Positions 1-8,937 of a stretch of DNA of 28,586 nucleotides are shown piece by piece; the stretch's first letter is position 1; each line of letters starts with the position of its first letter. The DNA is taken from contig CAYSCS010000045.1 in assembly GCA_964429695.1 (NCBI GenBank), forward strand, positions 1-28,586. Direction: 5' to 3'. A program made the translations under genes and the position numbers. This DNA comes from CAYSCS01 sp964429695. GTDB lineage: Bacteria; Acidobacteriota; Aminicenantia; Aminicenantales; Aminicenantaceae. The notes under the pieces are model-generated. The model searched no databases and was not told the origin of the DNA. It was given only the letters and a program-made list of their open reading frames with translations.

Positions 1-562
1 TCCTTTTTTTTGTTATTTTGAGCTTATTTACAAGGATTTTGATTTCATTTTCCAATCTTGCTTTTTCTATTTCATTCGAAGTTATCTCAGCTTCTATTTC
101 TTTTATTTCGATCTCCGCCTTTGAATCTAAATCTTTTTTTAAAAGGTTGAATAAAGAATTAAGAATAGATTTTCCTTCTTCTACATCATTAGTTCTTAAT
201 GAAACATGAACAAGATTTGTTTCAGGTAGCTTTTGAGCTTCGAGTTTAGGGAATTTTTTCAGATTAAGATTAAGTTCAGCAGCAATTATCCTGTGATAAG
301 ATTCTTTATTTATCTGGCTTGATATTTGCCTTGGGTCTTCAAAAAAAACTTCTTCTAAAGAGCCATTTTCCTTTTGAATAAATATCCTGCTCGGCTGGAT
401 TAGGGTATCCACTTCCCATTTTTTAGGGAGAAGGAGGCTAATTATGAAAGCTAAAATCGCAAAAAGTAGAGAGGGAAGAATTATAATCCACTTCCTTTTC
501 CAAAAGATGTTAAGATAATCCATTAATTCAATTTCATCTCGATATTCAGCTGAACCATTCAT
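1..562 (-). CDS. Wzz-type chain length determinant, N-terminal part (runs off window)
   Basis: Partial gene, open at the left window edge. The reading frame from the ATG at 562 down to base 1 has no stop (187 codons). Residues about 10-24 (ELMDYLNIFWKRKW) followed by a hydrophobic helix (about 25-46, ending SLLLP) match the Wzz/GumC N-terminus: a short cytoplasmic segment and TM1. A periplasmic region follows, turning into a charged, coiled-coil-like stretch (IEIKEIEAEITSNEIEKARL) before the edge. Wzz proteins set polysaccharide chain length and act in the inner membrane with Wzy. Context fits: the flippase and the initiating transferase lie upstream on the same strand. A strong TTGACA-N17-TATAAA promoter sits only a few bases before the ATG. 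The second membrane helix and any kinase domain would lie outside the window, so Wzz and Wzc types cannot be separated. Confidence 0.85.
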   Translation of the reverse strand, partial: MNGSAEYRDEIELMDYLNIFWKRKWIIILPSLLFAILAFIISLLLPKKWEVDTLIQPSRIFIQKENGSLEEVFFEDPRQISSQINKESYHRIIAAELNLNLKKFPKLEAQKLPETNLVHVSLRTNDVEEGKSILNSLFNLLKKDLDSKAEIEIKEIEAEITSNEIEKARLENEIKILVNKLKITKKR

Positions 563-574
563 CTTTTCTTGGTT

Positions 575-603
575 TTTATATCAATTGATGATTAAACTGT
601 CAA
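575..603 (-). promoter_or_regulatory. Candidate sigma70 promoter for the wzz-like gene
   Basis: On the minus strand TTGACA (603-598), a 17-nt spacer and TATAAA (580-575) form a near-consensus promoter. The expected start of transcription is about 5-7 nt before the ATG at 562, so the leader would be very short. The sequence AAGAAAAG just before the ATG could give weak ribosome binding. Confidence 0.65.
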
Positions 604-761
604 GTTTACAGAACTTCTTAATTAGAAGTATTGAATACAGATTCTCTTTTTGGAGTGAAAATCTGATTTCTTCGTTTCATAAGAAGAGTTTCCATAGTAA
701 CCCAGAGCATCGGCGCGCAATCTATCAATTGAAACTAGGACAAAATTCTTCCTTGAATGCC

Positions 762-2258
762 TCATCTTGGGATTAGTCTTGTTTTAATCGTTTTCAGGAT
801 ATTAAGGTCCACTTCATCCAGAGTTTTTGAAAGATAAAGACCCATGCTTATTAAGCAGAAGAAAAACACAAGCAAAAAGATAAGCCTCACAAGGTTAATT
901 TCAGGAAAAGAAGTGATTAAAAGATAGGTTATTAGCGAAGAAAGGAGAAGATTCAGGATATATTTAAGGTGTTTTAAGTTAAAAGGCTGTAAGCCATGAA
1001 GAATGTAGATTTCTATTAATCCTGCTAGCCCTCCTATAATTAAGGAGATAGAATGAGAAATTGCTGCTCCTATTAAGCCATATTTAGGGATGAGGACAAA
1101 GTTCAAGCCTCCGTTGAATGAAATCATAAGGATGGAGTTCAGTAGCCATAGCTTTGTATTGCCAAATGCCTCTAACGTCCTTGCCGTTGGACCCAGAGAA
1201 GAACTCAAGAAGTTTCCCGTGGCGAGGATAAAAAGCGCAAGCGGTTCTCTAAAATAAATCCTTGTGAAAAATATCTTTATCAGAGCTGGTCCAAAGAGGA
1301 GCAAAATCGAAAGGATAATCCCATTTATATTGAAAACCCACTTGGAGATGCGTTGATATATTTCTTTAATTTCTTTGAGATTATTCCTTCCCAGTAGCTC
1401 AGAAGCCGTGGGCTTGAAGATCTGGGCGAAAGAGAGAATAACAAGCGAAAAGATGGTTATTACCTGGAGATATATTTTATAAATGGCAACTTCCTCTGAA
1501 TTACGAAAATATCCAAGGAAGAGAAGGTCAAATTGCCCATAGAGTATGATGAGAATTAAGCCGAAGCTCAGAGGCCATGAATAGGAAAATATGTTTTTAA
1601 AAGAAACATGAACCGAGGGGATAGAGGAGAATTTAGCAAAAATATGTTTTTTAGAGAAATATAGAGCTATTAAAGAAGAGCCGGTGACCGAAAAAAGATA
1701 CATCCAGGTCCAGCCCATAAGACCAAAGCCAAGGGTCAGGCAAATTGCTGCCATCATTATCTTAAGAAGAGGTAGTCCGAGCTGTTGGATGTAAACTTGA
1801 AAGCGGAGTTCTTTGTACCCGATGAAAGCATAAGAGACGATTTCATTTATAGAGAGCATCGGGAGAGTAAAAATCATGATTTTTAAAACAGATTCAAGCC
1901 TGAGCTCATTAAAAACATGGAGAGAAATCAATTTTGAAAATCCAAAGATTGATGCTCCTACTATGAGGTTTGTGACCAATGCCATTCTTAATATATCGAA
2001 TATCAGGCTTTTTGTTTTGCCGTATTCTCCTTTCTCATTAAAGAGAGGGATAAATCTATCCAGGGCTCTCGGAGTTCCCAAAAGAACAAAGACTAAAGAA
2101 ACATAGACAATGGCTTGAGCAAGGACGAAAACTCCGTATTCCTTTGGCGAAAGGAAGCGAGTGATAACCATTAGTATCATATAATTCAGGATTGTTCCCA
2201 TTAAAGAGCCCGAAAAGTTTATCCCCGATTCCTTTACAATCTTGAGCAGGTGATTCAT
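762..2258 (-). CDS. Wzx-like polysaccharide flippase
   Basis: 498-residue, highly hydrophobic protein with about 12-14 predicted membrane helices and short charged loops. The N-terminus (SGSLMGTILNYMILMVITRFLS) and the following PKEYGVFVLAQAI are typical of the polysaccharide flippase/MATE-like (MOP superfamily) family; length fits (usually 400-500). It would move undecaprenyl-linked repeat units across the inner membrane. It lies between the initiating transferase and the wzz-like gene on the same strand, a classical Wzx/Wzy neighbourhood. The start ATG at 2258 has no clear Shine-Dalgarno, but the N-terminus is complete. The 238-nt gap upstream holds a separate candidate promoter. The substrate cannot be predicted. 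Confidence 0.88.
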   Translation of the reverse strand: MNHLLKIVKESGINFSGSLMGTILNYMILMVITRFLSPKEYGVFVLAQAIVYVSLVFVLLGTPRALDRFIPLFNEKGEYGKTKSLIFDILRMALVTNLIVGASIFGFSKLISLHVFNELRLESVLKIMIFTLPMLSINEIVSYAFIGYKELRFQVYIQQLGLPLLKIMMAAICLTLGFGLMGWTWMYLFSVTGSSLIALYFSKKHIFAKFSSIPSVHVSFKNIFSYSWPLSFGLILIILYGQFDLLFLGYFRNSEEVAIYKIYLQVITIFSLVILSFAQIFKPTASELLGRNNLKEIKEIYQRISKWVFNINGIILSILLLFGPALIKIFFTRIYFREPLALFILATGNFLSSSLGPTARTLEAFGNTKLWLLNSILMISFNGGLNFVLIPKYGLIGAAISHSISLIIGGLAGLIEIYILHGLQPFNLKHLKYILNLLLSSLITYLLITSFPEINLVRLIFLLVFFFCLISMGLYLSKTLDEVDLNILKTIKTRLIPR

Positions 2259-2304
2259 TATTGGGTTAAATTTTTAGCCTTATATTAAATATTATCGAAT
2301 GAAG

Positions 2305-2333
2305 ATATTAACTAAAATTGAAATTTACGTCAA
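2305..2333 (-). promoter_or_regulatory. Candidate promoter for the flippase gene
   Basis: Minus-strand TTGACG (2333-2328), 17-nt spacer, TAATAT (2310-2305). This would give a leader of about 40 nt before the ATG at 2258. The rest of the 2259-2496 gap is AT-rich, and I see no gene or clear terminator in it. Confidence 0.5.
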
Positions 2334-2496
2334 AAGTCTGGATTCTAGGAACATTTAGGTAAAATTAGATTTTTATGGCTAATAATGCCTAATCGTCTCT
2401 GGAAGAAGTATCAGGTTGATGATCTTGATTTTTTTACCTTGATTTTAAGAGAAATATTAAAAAAATAAAGATATTTAAGTGGGGCTTTGAGTTAAT

Positions 2497-3924
2497 TTAA
2501 TAGGCCCCTTTTTTGGAAAAAATGACCCCCAAACTTTTAAGCAGGATGATTAAGTCTATTCCCAATGACCAGTTACGGATATAGTACTCATCAAGCCTTA
2601 GCCTCTCCTTGAAGGGAATTTCAGACCTTCCACTAACTTGCCAGGGGCCAGTGATTCCAGGTTTTACCTGGATAATTGTCTTTATGAACGGGTCGTTTCC
2701 TTCCAGTTCTTCGGCAAGATAAGGTCTTGGTCCGACAAGGCTCATTTTCCCTTGAAGCACATTTAAGAGCTGGGGAAGTTCATCGAGGCTGAATCTTCTT
2801 ATGATTTTTCCTACCCTAGTCAAACGTGGATCATGTCCTTTAATTTTCTTATATTTTTTCCACTCCTCATTTACTTCTGGGTTATTCGCAAGATAAGTCG
2901 CTAGCTTGGAGTGGCTATCAACGTGCATGGAGCGAAATTTATAAAGGGTAAATATTTTCTTCTGACGCCCGATCCTTTTCTGTTTGAATATCACCGGTCC
3001 TTTTGAATCCAGTTTTATGGTGAGAGCAATGATGAGAAAAAGAGGAATAAGGAGGATTATCAAAGTCAGGGCAAGTATCTTATCAAATAATGTCTTAATT
3101 ACAATATTCCAGGGCTTTGCTAAGTTTTTCTTCCTGTAGAGAGTTGGGACATCACCATAAACTTCGATTTCCACTCCCCTCGACAGGAAATTTCCACTGC
3201 GAGGTATTATCCACATCGATTCACTGAGTTCCTCGCATTTGCTTAGAAACTCTTTGAGCTCTTTCCTTTCTAAATAGGGCGTCGAGACCATTATGTCTTT
3301 GGATTTATATTTGCTGGTTATTCGCTCCAGTTCAGAGATTGGCCCGAGCACCTCAATTCCAAAATATTTTTTCCCTTTTTTTCTGAAGTCATCATCCAGG
3401 AAACCCAGAACTTCGTAGCCCATCGTCTTGTTTTTGTGGATGCTTCTGAGGATTGAGAGGCTGGTTGGGTTGACACCCAGAATAATCAACTTCTTCTGCC
3501 ATAGACCGGCTTTAATCAGGAAGATTTTTGTTAGATAACGAAAGATCGGGAATAATAGGAGACTCAGTAACCAAGCCAGGATGACTATGGTTCTGGAAAA
3601 CTTTACTTGCTTTCTGGTGATGAAGATCATGATCATGATGATAATCGTGGAGATAGTCGCGCTCTTTAGGAGAGCTTTGATTTCATTGGAAAAGGGAAAC
3701 CTTTTCGTGTAAAGCCTTTCGTGAGCAAAAACAAAAATCCAGACAAATGCCATATAGTAATTATCGAGGATAACAGAGAAGGGAAGGAGATGGACTGTCT
3801 TAAATTTAGGAAAAAGATGGGGCAAAACTTCGCTTCTCAGCAGAAATGAAACCCAGAAGGAGATAAAGATTACAAGAAGGTCCACGATTATGAGGGTCAA
3901 TAGAGAAAGAGCTTTTTTTCCCAT
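2497..3924 (-). CDS. Undecaprenyl-phosphate sugar phosphotransferase (WbaP/WcaJ-like polyisoprenyl-phosphate hexose-1-phosphate transferase)
   Basis: 475 residues, the usual size of the large membrane initiating transferases. Four hydrophobic helices occupy about 1-135. A nucleotide-binding-like domain follows (LIILGVNPTSLSILRSI near 146-162, with GFLDDD at 174-179). A further helix lies near 283-303, then the C-terminal bacterial sugar transferase domain: KFRSMHVD (329-336), the catalytic Asp-Glu pair in SLDELPQLLNVLQG (D381, E382), SLVGPRP (395-401), and PGITGPWQVSGR (422-433). The reaction moves hexose-1-phosphate from a UDP-sugar to undecaprenyl phosphate, starting each repeat unit on the cytoplasmic face. 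It is the first gene of the leftward block and diverges from the O-antigen ligase gene. The donor sugar is not readable from sequence. The start is fixed by the conserved N-terminal helix. Confidence 0.92.
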   Translation of the reverse strand: MGKKALSLLTLIIVDLLVIFISFWVSFLLRSEVLPHLFPKFKTVHLLPFSVILDNYYMAFVWIFVFAHERLYTKRFPFSNEIKALLKSATISTIIIMIMIFITRKQVKFSRTIVILAWLLSLLLFPIFRYLTKIFLIKAGLWQKKLIILGVNPTSLSILRSIHKNKTMGYEVLGFLDDDFRKKGKKYFGIEVLGPISELERITSKYKSKDIMVSTPYLERKELKEFLSKCEELSESMWIIPRSGNFLSRGVEIEVYGDVPTLYRKKNLAKPWNIVIKTLFDKILALTLIILLIPLFLIIALTIKLDSKGPVIFKQKRIGRQKKIFTLYKFRSMHVDSHSKLATYLANNPEVNEEWKKYKKIKGHDPRLTRVGKIIRRFSLDELPQLLNVLQGKMSLVGPRPYLAEELEGNDPFIKTIIQVKPGITGPWQVSGRSEIPFKERLRLDEYYIRNWSLGIDLIILLKSLGVIFSKKGAY

Positions 3925-3938
3925 CAGTTTTAAAAAGA

Positions 3939-3967
3939 AATTTATTATATTATATTAAGCTTGTCAA
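3939..3967 (-). promoter_or_regulatory. Candidate promoter for the initiating transferase gene
   Basis: A perfect minus-strand TTGACA (3967-3962) is followed after 17 nt by TAAATT (3944-3939). The spacer also holds overlapping TATAAT-like strings, so the exact -10 is uncertain. The leader would be only about 8 nt. Confidence 0.45.
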
Positions 3968-4011
3968 ATTAACTTGGAGTTTAATGGAAAAGAGAACTGA
4001 GCCACTGAATT

Positions 4012-4196
4012 TAGGTTCATCAGGTTTTCATGAGAGTGAAAAATAGATATTTTAAGGCAATTAAGAATGAATTCAGAGTGACCGAATTCATTAGGTAGGA
4101 GGCTAAGGGGATGAGTGTCAACAAGACAAGAAGCACTCATTCTCAATTTTGCTCTAAAACACCTTCTCTAAACTTTCTCTATGAGCTTTCTAGTAT
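4012..4196. repeat. Intergenic repeat copy A (pair with 13972-14155)
   Basis: About 180 bases in the divergent gap 3925-4298 align with 13972-14155 in the same orientation. Shared blocks include GAAAAATAGATATTTT, a GAGGCTAA-GGGATG block and CAATTTTG-TCTAA. By eye roughly two thirds of positions agree. On the minus strand both copies keep a similar short reading frame (shared HP-SLL-NE and LKISIF). On the plus strand both keep KNRYF...EFI-stop-EA-GM, with the stop at the same place. No known family is recognised. It may be a decayed mobile or coding relic or a shared regulatory region. Confidence 0.6.
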
Positions 4197-4243
4197 CCTG
4201 GGTTCTTCAGACTTCCCCAGACAAAATCTGGAAGAGCGTGAAT

Positions 4244-4272
4244 TTATGAAAGATTTGTTTTAAAAATATAAA
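4244..4272 (+). promoter_or_regulatory. Weak candidate promoter for the rightward ligase operon
   Basis: TATAAA at 4267-4272 with TTATGA 17 nt upstream (4244-4249). The -35 is poor (3 of 6). The -10 is good and well placed, giving a leader of about 20 nt that contains the AGGAGA ribosome binding site used by the TTG start at 4299. Confidence 0.33.
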
Positions 4273-4298
4273 TTTATGAAGAGGAAAAGGAGATTCAA

Positions 4299-6695
4299 TT
4301 GAAAAGGGTTTTGATTCTAATTTTCGCTACGCTATTTCTTATCGGACTCTGCTTTTTTTATTTTAAATATATCCCTCTCCTGAGCAAATTCCAGATGATT
4401 TTATTCCCCTTCCTCCTTGTATTTCTTGTCGTCACTTTAATTGACATAAAATCCGGCGTTTTTTTGTTCGTTTTCTTTTTTCCTTTAATCAATAACCTTC
4501 CATATTTTTTTGGTATAGACCAATCCATTCCTCATGCTCCCACTGCTCTTATCCTTTGTTTAGTCCTCATCTTAGGCTGGCTTATTCATGGCGTCTTATT
4601 TAAGAACAAGATCTGCTTCTCTCATCCCATCTTTAGACCTCTTTCCTTTTTTTCTCTCGTCTTGAGCCTTTCTGCCATAATAACCTTTTTCAGGTATACA
4701 AATTTCTTTCCTTTCTTTTCAGATGGAATCTATGAGCTTGTGGTCAACGTGAATGGAGTAAGAGCTGGGGGAGCGCTGATGAGCCTCGTTTTTAATTTTT
4801 TAAACTATATGACTGCCTTTATATTTTTCTTGATTCTATTCAATGTCATAAAGTCAAAAAATGATTTAAGAAAGCTTTTTCTTATTTTTTCAATCTCAAT
4901 TTTCTTTTCCATTTGCTTTGCGCTGGTTCAACTCATCTATTCCTCTGGATTGGGTAACACCCCTATCTGGACAGAACTTAACCGCATCAACTCAACCTTC
5001 AAAGACCCCAACTCTTTTGCAGTCGTGCTTTCTTCGAGTCTGCCTCTATTTTTCGGACTAGTCCTCTACTCCTCAAAAATGAAGAGGATTTTATTTATAT
5101 TCTTAATTTTTTTAGGCTTATTCGTTTTCCCTGCAACTGGTTCAAGAAGTGGCTTCTTGGGCATCGCAATTTCAGCCTTTGTCTTTTTAGCGCTCTATTT
5201 GATGAGTAATAAGTCTGCTAATCAAAATAAAATTAAATTTTCAGCACTTTTTATTTTTCTTTTTTTTGCCCTTCTCGTTTGTTTTATTCTCCTCTCAAGG
5301 AAATCGATTTTACAGCAAAGGATAGGGTGGAGTTTGAACCTTCTGCAAGATAAGGTTTCGGTGGGTGAGGTCTTTACTAAGAAATTGGATTTCTGGAGAG
5401 TTGCTTCTCATATGATAGCCGAATACCCTCTCTCAGGTGTGGGAATGGGAGCATTCATAATAGAACTCCCTAATTATTTAAAGGCTATGGATTTACCTTT
5501 TAGGCATACAGATTCAGCAGAAAACTATTTTTTTCAACTTTGCTCTGAAACTGGGCTTGGAGGATTATTTCTTTTTTTATGGCTTTTTTTTGTGATTTTA
5601 ACATGTATTAGAAAAAACTGGTTATCGTCTCTTTCTGAAGGAAGAGAGAAATTCCTTCTTATCGGTGGAATTTCTGGGTTGGCTTCGATTTTAGTCAATT
5701 GTTTCTTCCATTCATACATTGGGGCTTTTGAGGCTAAGTATTTTTTCTGGCTTTTAATCTTTTTGACTACATCCTATTTTCCTCTCGATTTTCGAAAAGC
5801 AAAAAGAAAAGGTTTTTCAAGGGTTATTCTTTTGACTTTGGTTATTATTTTCATCGTTTCCAATTTCTGGAATTCGGCTCGCTCTCTTTCAGTAGGAAAT
5901 CGCCAGCAGAGGTTCGGCTGGGAGCAGGATTTTGGTTTCTATAAATACGAAAAAGGTGAGTGCGGGATTCGTTTTCGCTGGGCAAGGGAGAAGGCAGGCC
6001 TTGCTTTAGAGAACGTGGGGAAGAAGGTGGTTATTCCTTTAAAGGTTTCAAACCCGGATTTAAGAACTAAGCCGGTGAGCGTCAGGATTTTTCAAGCAGA
6101 TAAGTTCTTCAGAAAAAGAGAGCTTATTAAAGAAATTATCTTTGAAGATGAAAAATGGATGAATCATGAATTTGAACCCCTCCAGCTCTCAGAGCCTTTA
6201 ATTTATCTCTTATTTGAAGCAGATCGCTCTTGGAGTCCCAAAGAAGAACTTGGAGTTCCAGATCCAAGGAAACTTTCTTTCTGCGCAGGAGACTTCTGGT
6301 TTAAGGAAGATGACTATTTATCAGGAAAGAAGATAAGAGTCTTAAAGAGCATCCCGAGAGAGAAATGGGAAGGAAGGTTCAGGGATAAACTCAGAAGAAA
6401 CGGAGTGAGCAAAATTAAGTTTGTGGCGGATGGTGGAGGGGAGGCATTGCGTCTCTCAATAAGAGGGAAGACTGCCTGTGGAATTGGGCCTTATCTAGTG
6501 ATGAGGCTCAATAATCGAGTGGTAGATAGAGTTATGCTCGAGACGGAGAAATGGGATTTTCTAATCATAAGAACTTTTCTTTCGCCAGGAGAAAATACGC
6601 TGAGTGTTGAGCTCAAAAATGACTATTTTAACCCCGGAATCAGAGAGAATAGGGTTGTCTTTTTAGGTGGATTAGAGATTATCAAGATTGATTGA
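4299..6695 (+). CDS. O-antigen ligase/polymerase (Wzy_C/WaaL family) with a C-terminal beta-rich extension
   Basis: 798 residues, much longer than the usual 400-500. About a dozen hydrophobic helices fill residues 1-525. The family region includes TGSRSGFLGIAIS and SGVGMGAFIIELPNY, followed by SAENYFFQLCSETGLGGLFLFL, the typical periplasmic loop and following helix of O-antigen ligases. Residues 526-798 are soluble: a beta-rich domain (FRWAREKA... to WSPKEELGVPDPRKLSFCAG), then about 95 residues ending LSVELKNDYFNPG...LEIIKID, which resembles Ca-dependent CBM60/CBM36-like modules and the tail of the protein at 25830-27518. Start TTG at 4299 is supported by AGGAGA 6 nt upstream; the upstream ATG at 4276 is in another frame and soon stops. 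The protein would polymerise or ligate lipid-linked glycan at the periplasmic face. Wzy and WaaL roles cannot be separated by sequence alone. Confidence 0.88.
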   Translation: MKRVLILIFATLFLIGLCFFYFKYIPLLSKFQMILFPFLLVFLVVTLIDIKSGVFLFVFFFPLINNLPYFFGIDQSIPHAPTALILCLVLILGWLIHGVLFKNKICFSHPIFRPLSFFSLVLSLSAIITFFRYTNFFPFFSDGIYELVVNVNGVRAGGALMSLVFNFLNYMTAFIFFLILFNVIKSKNDLRKLFLIFSISIFFSICFALVQLIYSSGLGNTPIWTELNRINSTFKDPNSFAVVLSSSLPLFFGLVLYSSKMKRILFIFLIFLGLFVFPATGSRSGFLGIAISAFVFLALYLMSNKSANQNKIKFSALFIFLFFALLVCFILLSRKSILQQRIGWSLNLLQDKVSVGEVFTKKLDFWRVASHMIAEYPLSGVGMGAFIIELPNYLKAMDLPFRHTDSAENYFFQLCSETGLGGLFLFLWLFFVILTCIRKNWLSSLSEGREKFLLIGGISGLASILVNCFFHSYIGAFEAKYFFWLLIFLTTSYFPLDFRKAKRKGFSRVILLTLVIIFIVSNFWNSARSLSVGNRQQRFGWEQDFGFYKYEKGECGIRFRWAREKAGLALENVGKKVVIPLKVSNPDLRTKPVSVRIFQADKFFRKRELIKEIIFEDEKWMNHEFEPLQLSEPLIYLLFEADRSWSPKEELGVPDPRKLSFCAGDFWFKEDDYLSGKKIRVLKSIPREKWEGRFRDKLRRNGVSKIKFVADGGGEALRLSIRGKTACGIGPYLVMRLNNRVVDRVMLETEKWDFLIIRTFLSPGENTLSVELKNDYFNPGIRENRVVFLGGLEIIKID

Positions 6696-6734
6696 TTTTA
6701 GGCTGAATGAAACTTTTTCCTAAGACCAACAACG

Positions 6735-7961
6735 ATGAAGATCTTATTGATTAACAAATTTTTTTTCATGAAAGGCGGTTCTGAAGCAATCTTTTTCGAT
6801 ACGGCTAAACTGCTCCGTGAAAAAGGTCATGAGGTCATCTTTTTTTCTATGTTACATCCTTCAAATCTCGATTCTCCTTATTCTCAATTTTTTCTCTCCC
6901 CTATTGATTACGAAAAGGCTAATTCAATCAGAGAAAAAACTAAAGCTTCTTTGAGGCTCTTATTTTCAATTGAAGCTCAAAGGAAATTAAAGAGATTGGT
7001 AGAAAAGGAGAAGCCAGATTTAGCTCACCTCCACAACATCCACCATCAAATTTCACCTTCTATTCTTTATACTTTGAAAAAATTCAACATTCCCACGGTA
7101 ATGACGATTCATGATTACAAATTGGTTTGCCCTGTATACACTATGCTTTCCGGGAATAAGATCTGTGAAAAATGCAGGAAAAGAAGATTTTATAGTTGCT
7201 TTTTCTACCGTTGCAGCAAAGGGTCCTATCTTAAAAGCCTTTTGAACACTGTAGAGATGTATCTTCACCATCAGATTCTGGATGTATATCATCTTGTTGA
7301 TGTTTTCATAAGCCCGAGTAGGTTCTTGAAAGATAAATTGAATGAAATGGGGTTTTCAGCAGAAATTGTGCATCTTCAGAATTTTATCGACTTGGATAGT
7401 TATCAGCCTTATTATTCCTGGGAGGAGAAGAGTGTGGTTTACATTGGGCGCCTTTCTCAGGAAAAAGGATTGAAGACTCTTTTTCAGGCAATCGAGGGTC
7501 TTCCTTTAAGATGTAAAATTTTTGGCGATGGTCCTCAGAGAATAGAGTTTGAGAGGCTGAAAAGAGAAGGAAAATTGCAAAATATTTCCTTTTTTGGCCA
7601 TCACCGACAACCTATGATAAGGGAAGTCCTTCGGCGCTCGATGTTTTTGGTCCTACCTTCAGAATGGTATGAAAATAATCCGCGAGCAGTGATTGAGGCT
7701 TTCTCTTGTGGAAAACCTGTTGTTGCTTCGAGAATAGGAGGTATACCGGAAATCATCAAGGATTACGAGACAGGACTTACATTTAAGCCTAAGAGTTCGA
7801 TTGATTTAAGGGAAAAAATAGAATATCTTCTTAAAAATGAAGAAGAAATTAAAGAATTCGGGAAGAAGGCGAGAAATTTCGTTGAGAAAAATTGTAACCC
7901 TGAAATCCATTATAGAGAGCTGATTAAAATCTATGAAAGAGCGAGAGTAAAGCATGCGTAA
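6735..7961 (+). CDS. GT4-family glycosyltransferase with Cys-rich insert
   Basis: 408-residue GT-B enzyme. The N-terminal domain starts KILLINKFFFMKGGSEAIF (glycine-rich acceptor-side loop). The C-terminal donor domain has VYIGRLSQEKGLKTLFQAI, FGDGPQ, and the E-x7-E motif in PSEWYENNPRAVIEAFSCG, then KPVVASRIGGIPEII. Between the domains, after TIHDYKLVCP, lie five cysteines (C132, C144, C147, C155, C160), a pattern known in a subgroup of GT4 enzymes and possibly structural or metal-binding. It probably adds a sugar to the lipid-linked repeat unit in the cytoplasm with a retaining mechanism. It follows the ligase gene by 39 nt and overlaps the next gene by 8 nt, so co-transcription is likely. 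Donor and acceptor are unknown. Confidence 0.9.
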   Translation: MKILLINKFFFMKGGSEAIFFDTAKLLREKGHEVIFFSMLHPSNLDSPYSQFFLSPIDYEKANSIREKTKASLRLLFSIEAQRKLKRLVEKEKPDLAHLHNIHHQISPSILYTLKKFNIPTVMTIHDYKLVCPVYTMLSGNKICEKCRKRRFYSCFFYRCSKGSYLKSLLNTVEMYLHHQILDVYHLVDVFISPSRFLKDKLNEMGFSAEIVHLQNFIDLDSYQPYYSWEEKSVVYIGRLSQEKGLKTLFQAIEGLPLRCKIFGDGPQRIEFERLKREGKLQNISFFGHHRQPMIREVLRRSMFLVLPSEWYENNPRAVIEAFSCGKPVVASRIGGIPEIIKDYETGLTFKPKSSIDLREKIEYLLKNEEEIKEFGKKARNFVEKNCNPEIHYRELIKIYERARVKHA

Positions 7962-8937
7962 GATTGAGGCATCTCTTATAGTTACTTATAGGTGTACCAA
8001 CAAATGTCAGATGTGCAATATATGGAAATTTCCCACAAATATAGAAGATGAATTTAAACCCTCCCTGCTCGAAAAACTACCTAAGCTTTCCTTCTGCAAC
8101 ATTACTGGTGGGGAACCTTTTCTTAGAGATGATCTCGAAGAGATAGTCAACATTGTTAAAAGAAAAGCAAGGAGAATAGTAATTTCAACAAATGGCTATC
8201 TGGTTAATAAGATTCTTGATTTAGCAAAGAAAAACAGGGATATAGGAATCAGGGTAAGCCTTGAAGGACTTCCTGAAGTAAACGATGAGCTAAGGGGAGT
8301 GAAAGGTAGTTTTGAACATGGATTGAGGTCTATCTTGGGGCTTAAAGAACTCGGATTAAAAGACATCGGCTTTGCCATCACTGTTTCTGATAGAAATATA
8401 AAAGATTTGGAGGAACTTTATAGATTTTCTAAAGCCATGAGGCTTGAGTTTGCCACTGCTGTAGTACACAATTCTTATTATTTTCATAAATATGATAATA
8501 AACTCCATAAACAGGGCGAAGCGGTTAAAGGTTTTCAGAACGTAGTCAAGGATTTATTGGAGTCGAAGAGAATTAAAAACTGGTTCAGGGCATATTTTAA
8601 CCATGGGTTAATAAATTACATTCAACAAGAGCCAAGGCTTCTACCCTGCACGGCGGCAACCCTTACCTTTTTCCTTGACCCTAGGGGGGAGGTGATGCCC
8701 TGCAATGGTTTGGAGGAAGGTTTATGGCTGGAGAGCGTGGGTAACTTGCATGAGCAATCATTTGAAGAGCTCTGGTTTTCTGCTAAGGCGAGGAAGATAA
8801 GAGATAAGGTAAGGAGATGCCCGAAGAATTGCTGGATGATAGGGACCGTAGCTCCTGCCATGAAAAAGAATATACTTAAGATTGCCTCATGGGTAGTGAG
8901 AAAAAGACTTCTTCTTATGTTTAAGGTGTTAAATTGA
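7954..8937 (+). CDS. Radical SAM protein (MoaA/SPASM-like)
   Basis: 327 residues. The N-terminal SAM motif is TYRCTNKCQMCNIW with the [4Fe-4S] ligands C14, C18 and C21. It is followed by the ITGGEPFLRDDL strand (GGE motif, SAM amine binding) and VISTNGYL. The C-terminal third carries further cysteines (LLPCTAA, EVMPCNGLEEG, RRCPKNC) and the phrase GNLHEQSFEELWFSAKARKI, typical of SPASM or twitch-type auxiliary cluster domains. Its substrate is unknown. It sits between two GT4 glycosyltransferases in translational overlap: the ATG at 7954 lies inside the previous gene, and its TGA overlaps the TTG of the next. It may therefore act on a sugar, a lipid-linked glycan or a peptide linked to this pathway. 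A related enzyme is at 12707-13843. Confidence 0.88.
   Translation: MRKIEASLIVTYRCTNKCQMCNIWKFPTNIEDEFKPSLLEKLPKLSFCNITGGEPFLRDDLEEIVNIVKRKARRIVISTNGYLVNKILDLAKKNRDIGIRVSLEGLPEVNDELRGVKGSFEHGLRSILGLKELGLKDIGFAITVSDRNIKDLEELYRFSKAMRLEFATAVVHNSYYFHKYDNKLHKQGEAVKGFQNVVKDLLESKRIKNWFRAYFNHGLINYIQQEPRLLPCTAATLTFFLDPRGEVMPCNGLEEGLWLESVGNLHEQSFEELWFSAKARKIRDKVRRCPKNCWMIGTVAPAMKKNILKIASWVVRKRLLLMFKVLN

Noticed and set aside
585..776. Plus-strand frame of 63 codons between the wzz-like and flippase genes
   Set aside because: It overlaps the minus-strand promoter and the end of the flippase gene, has no ribosome binding site, and its composition looks like read-through of noncoding AT-rich DNA.
4276..4302. 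ATG-started eight-codon frame overlapping the TTG start at 4299
   Set aside because: It could be a leader peptide, but it consists of Shine-Dalgarno-rich purines and is most likely chance.
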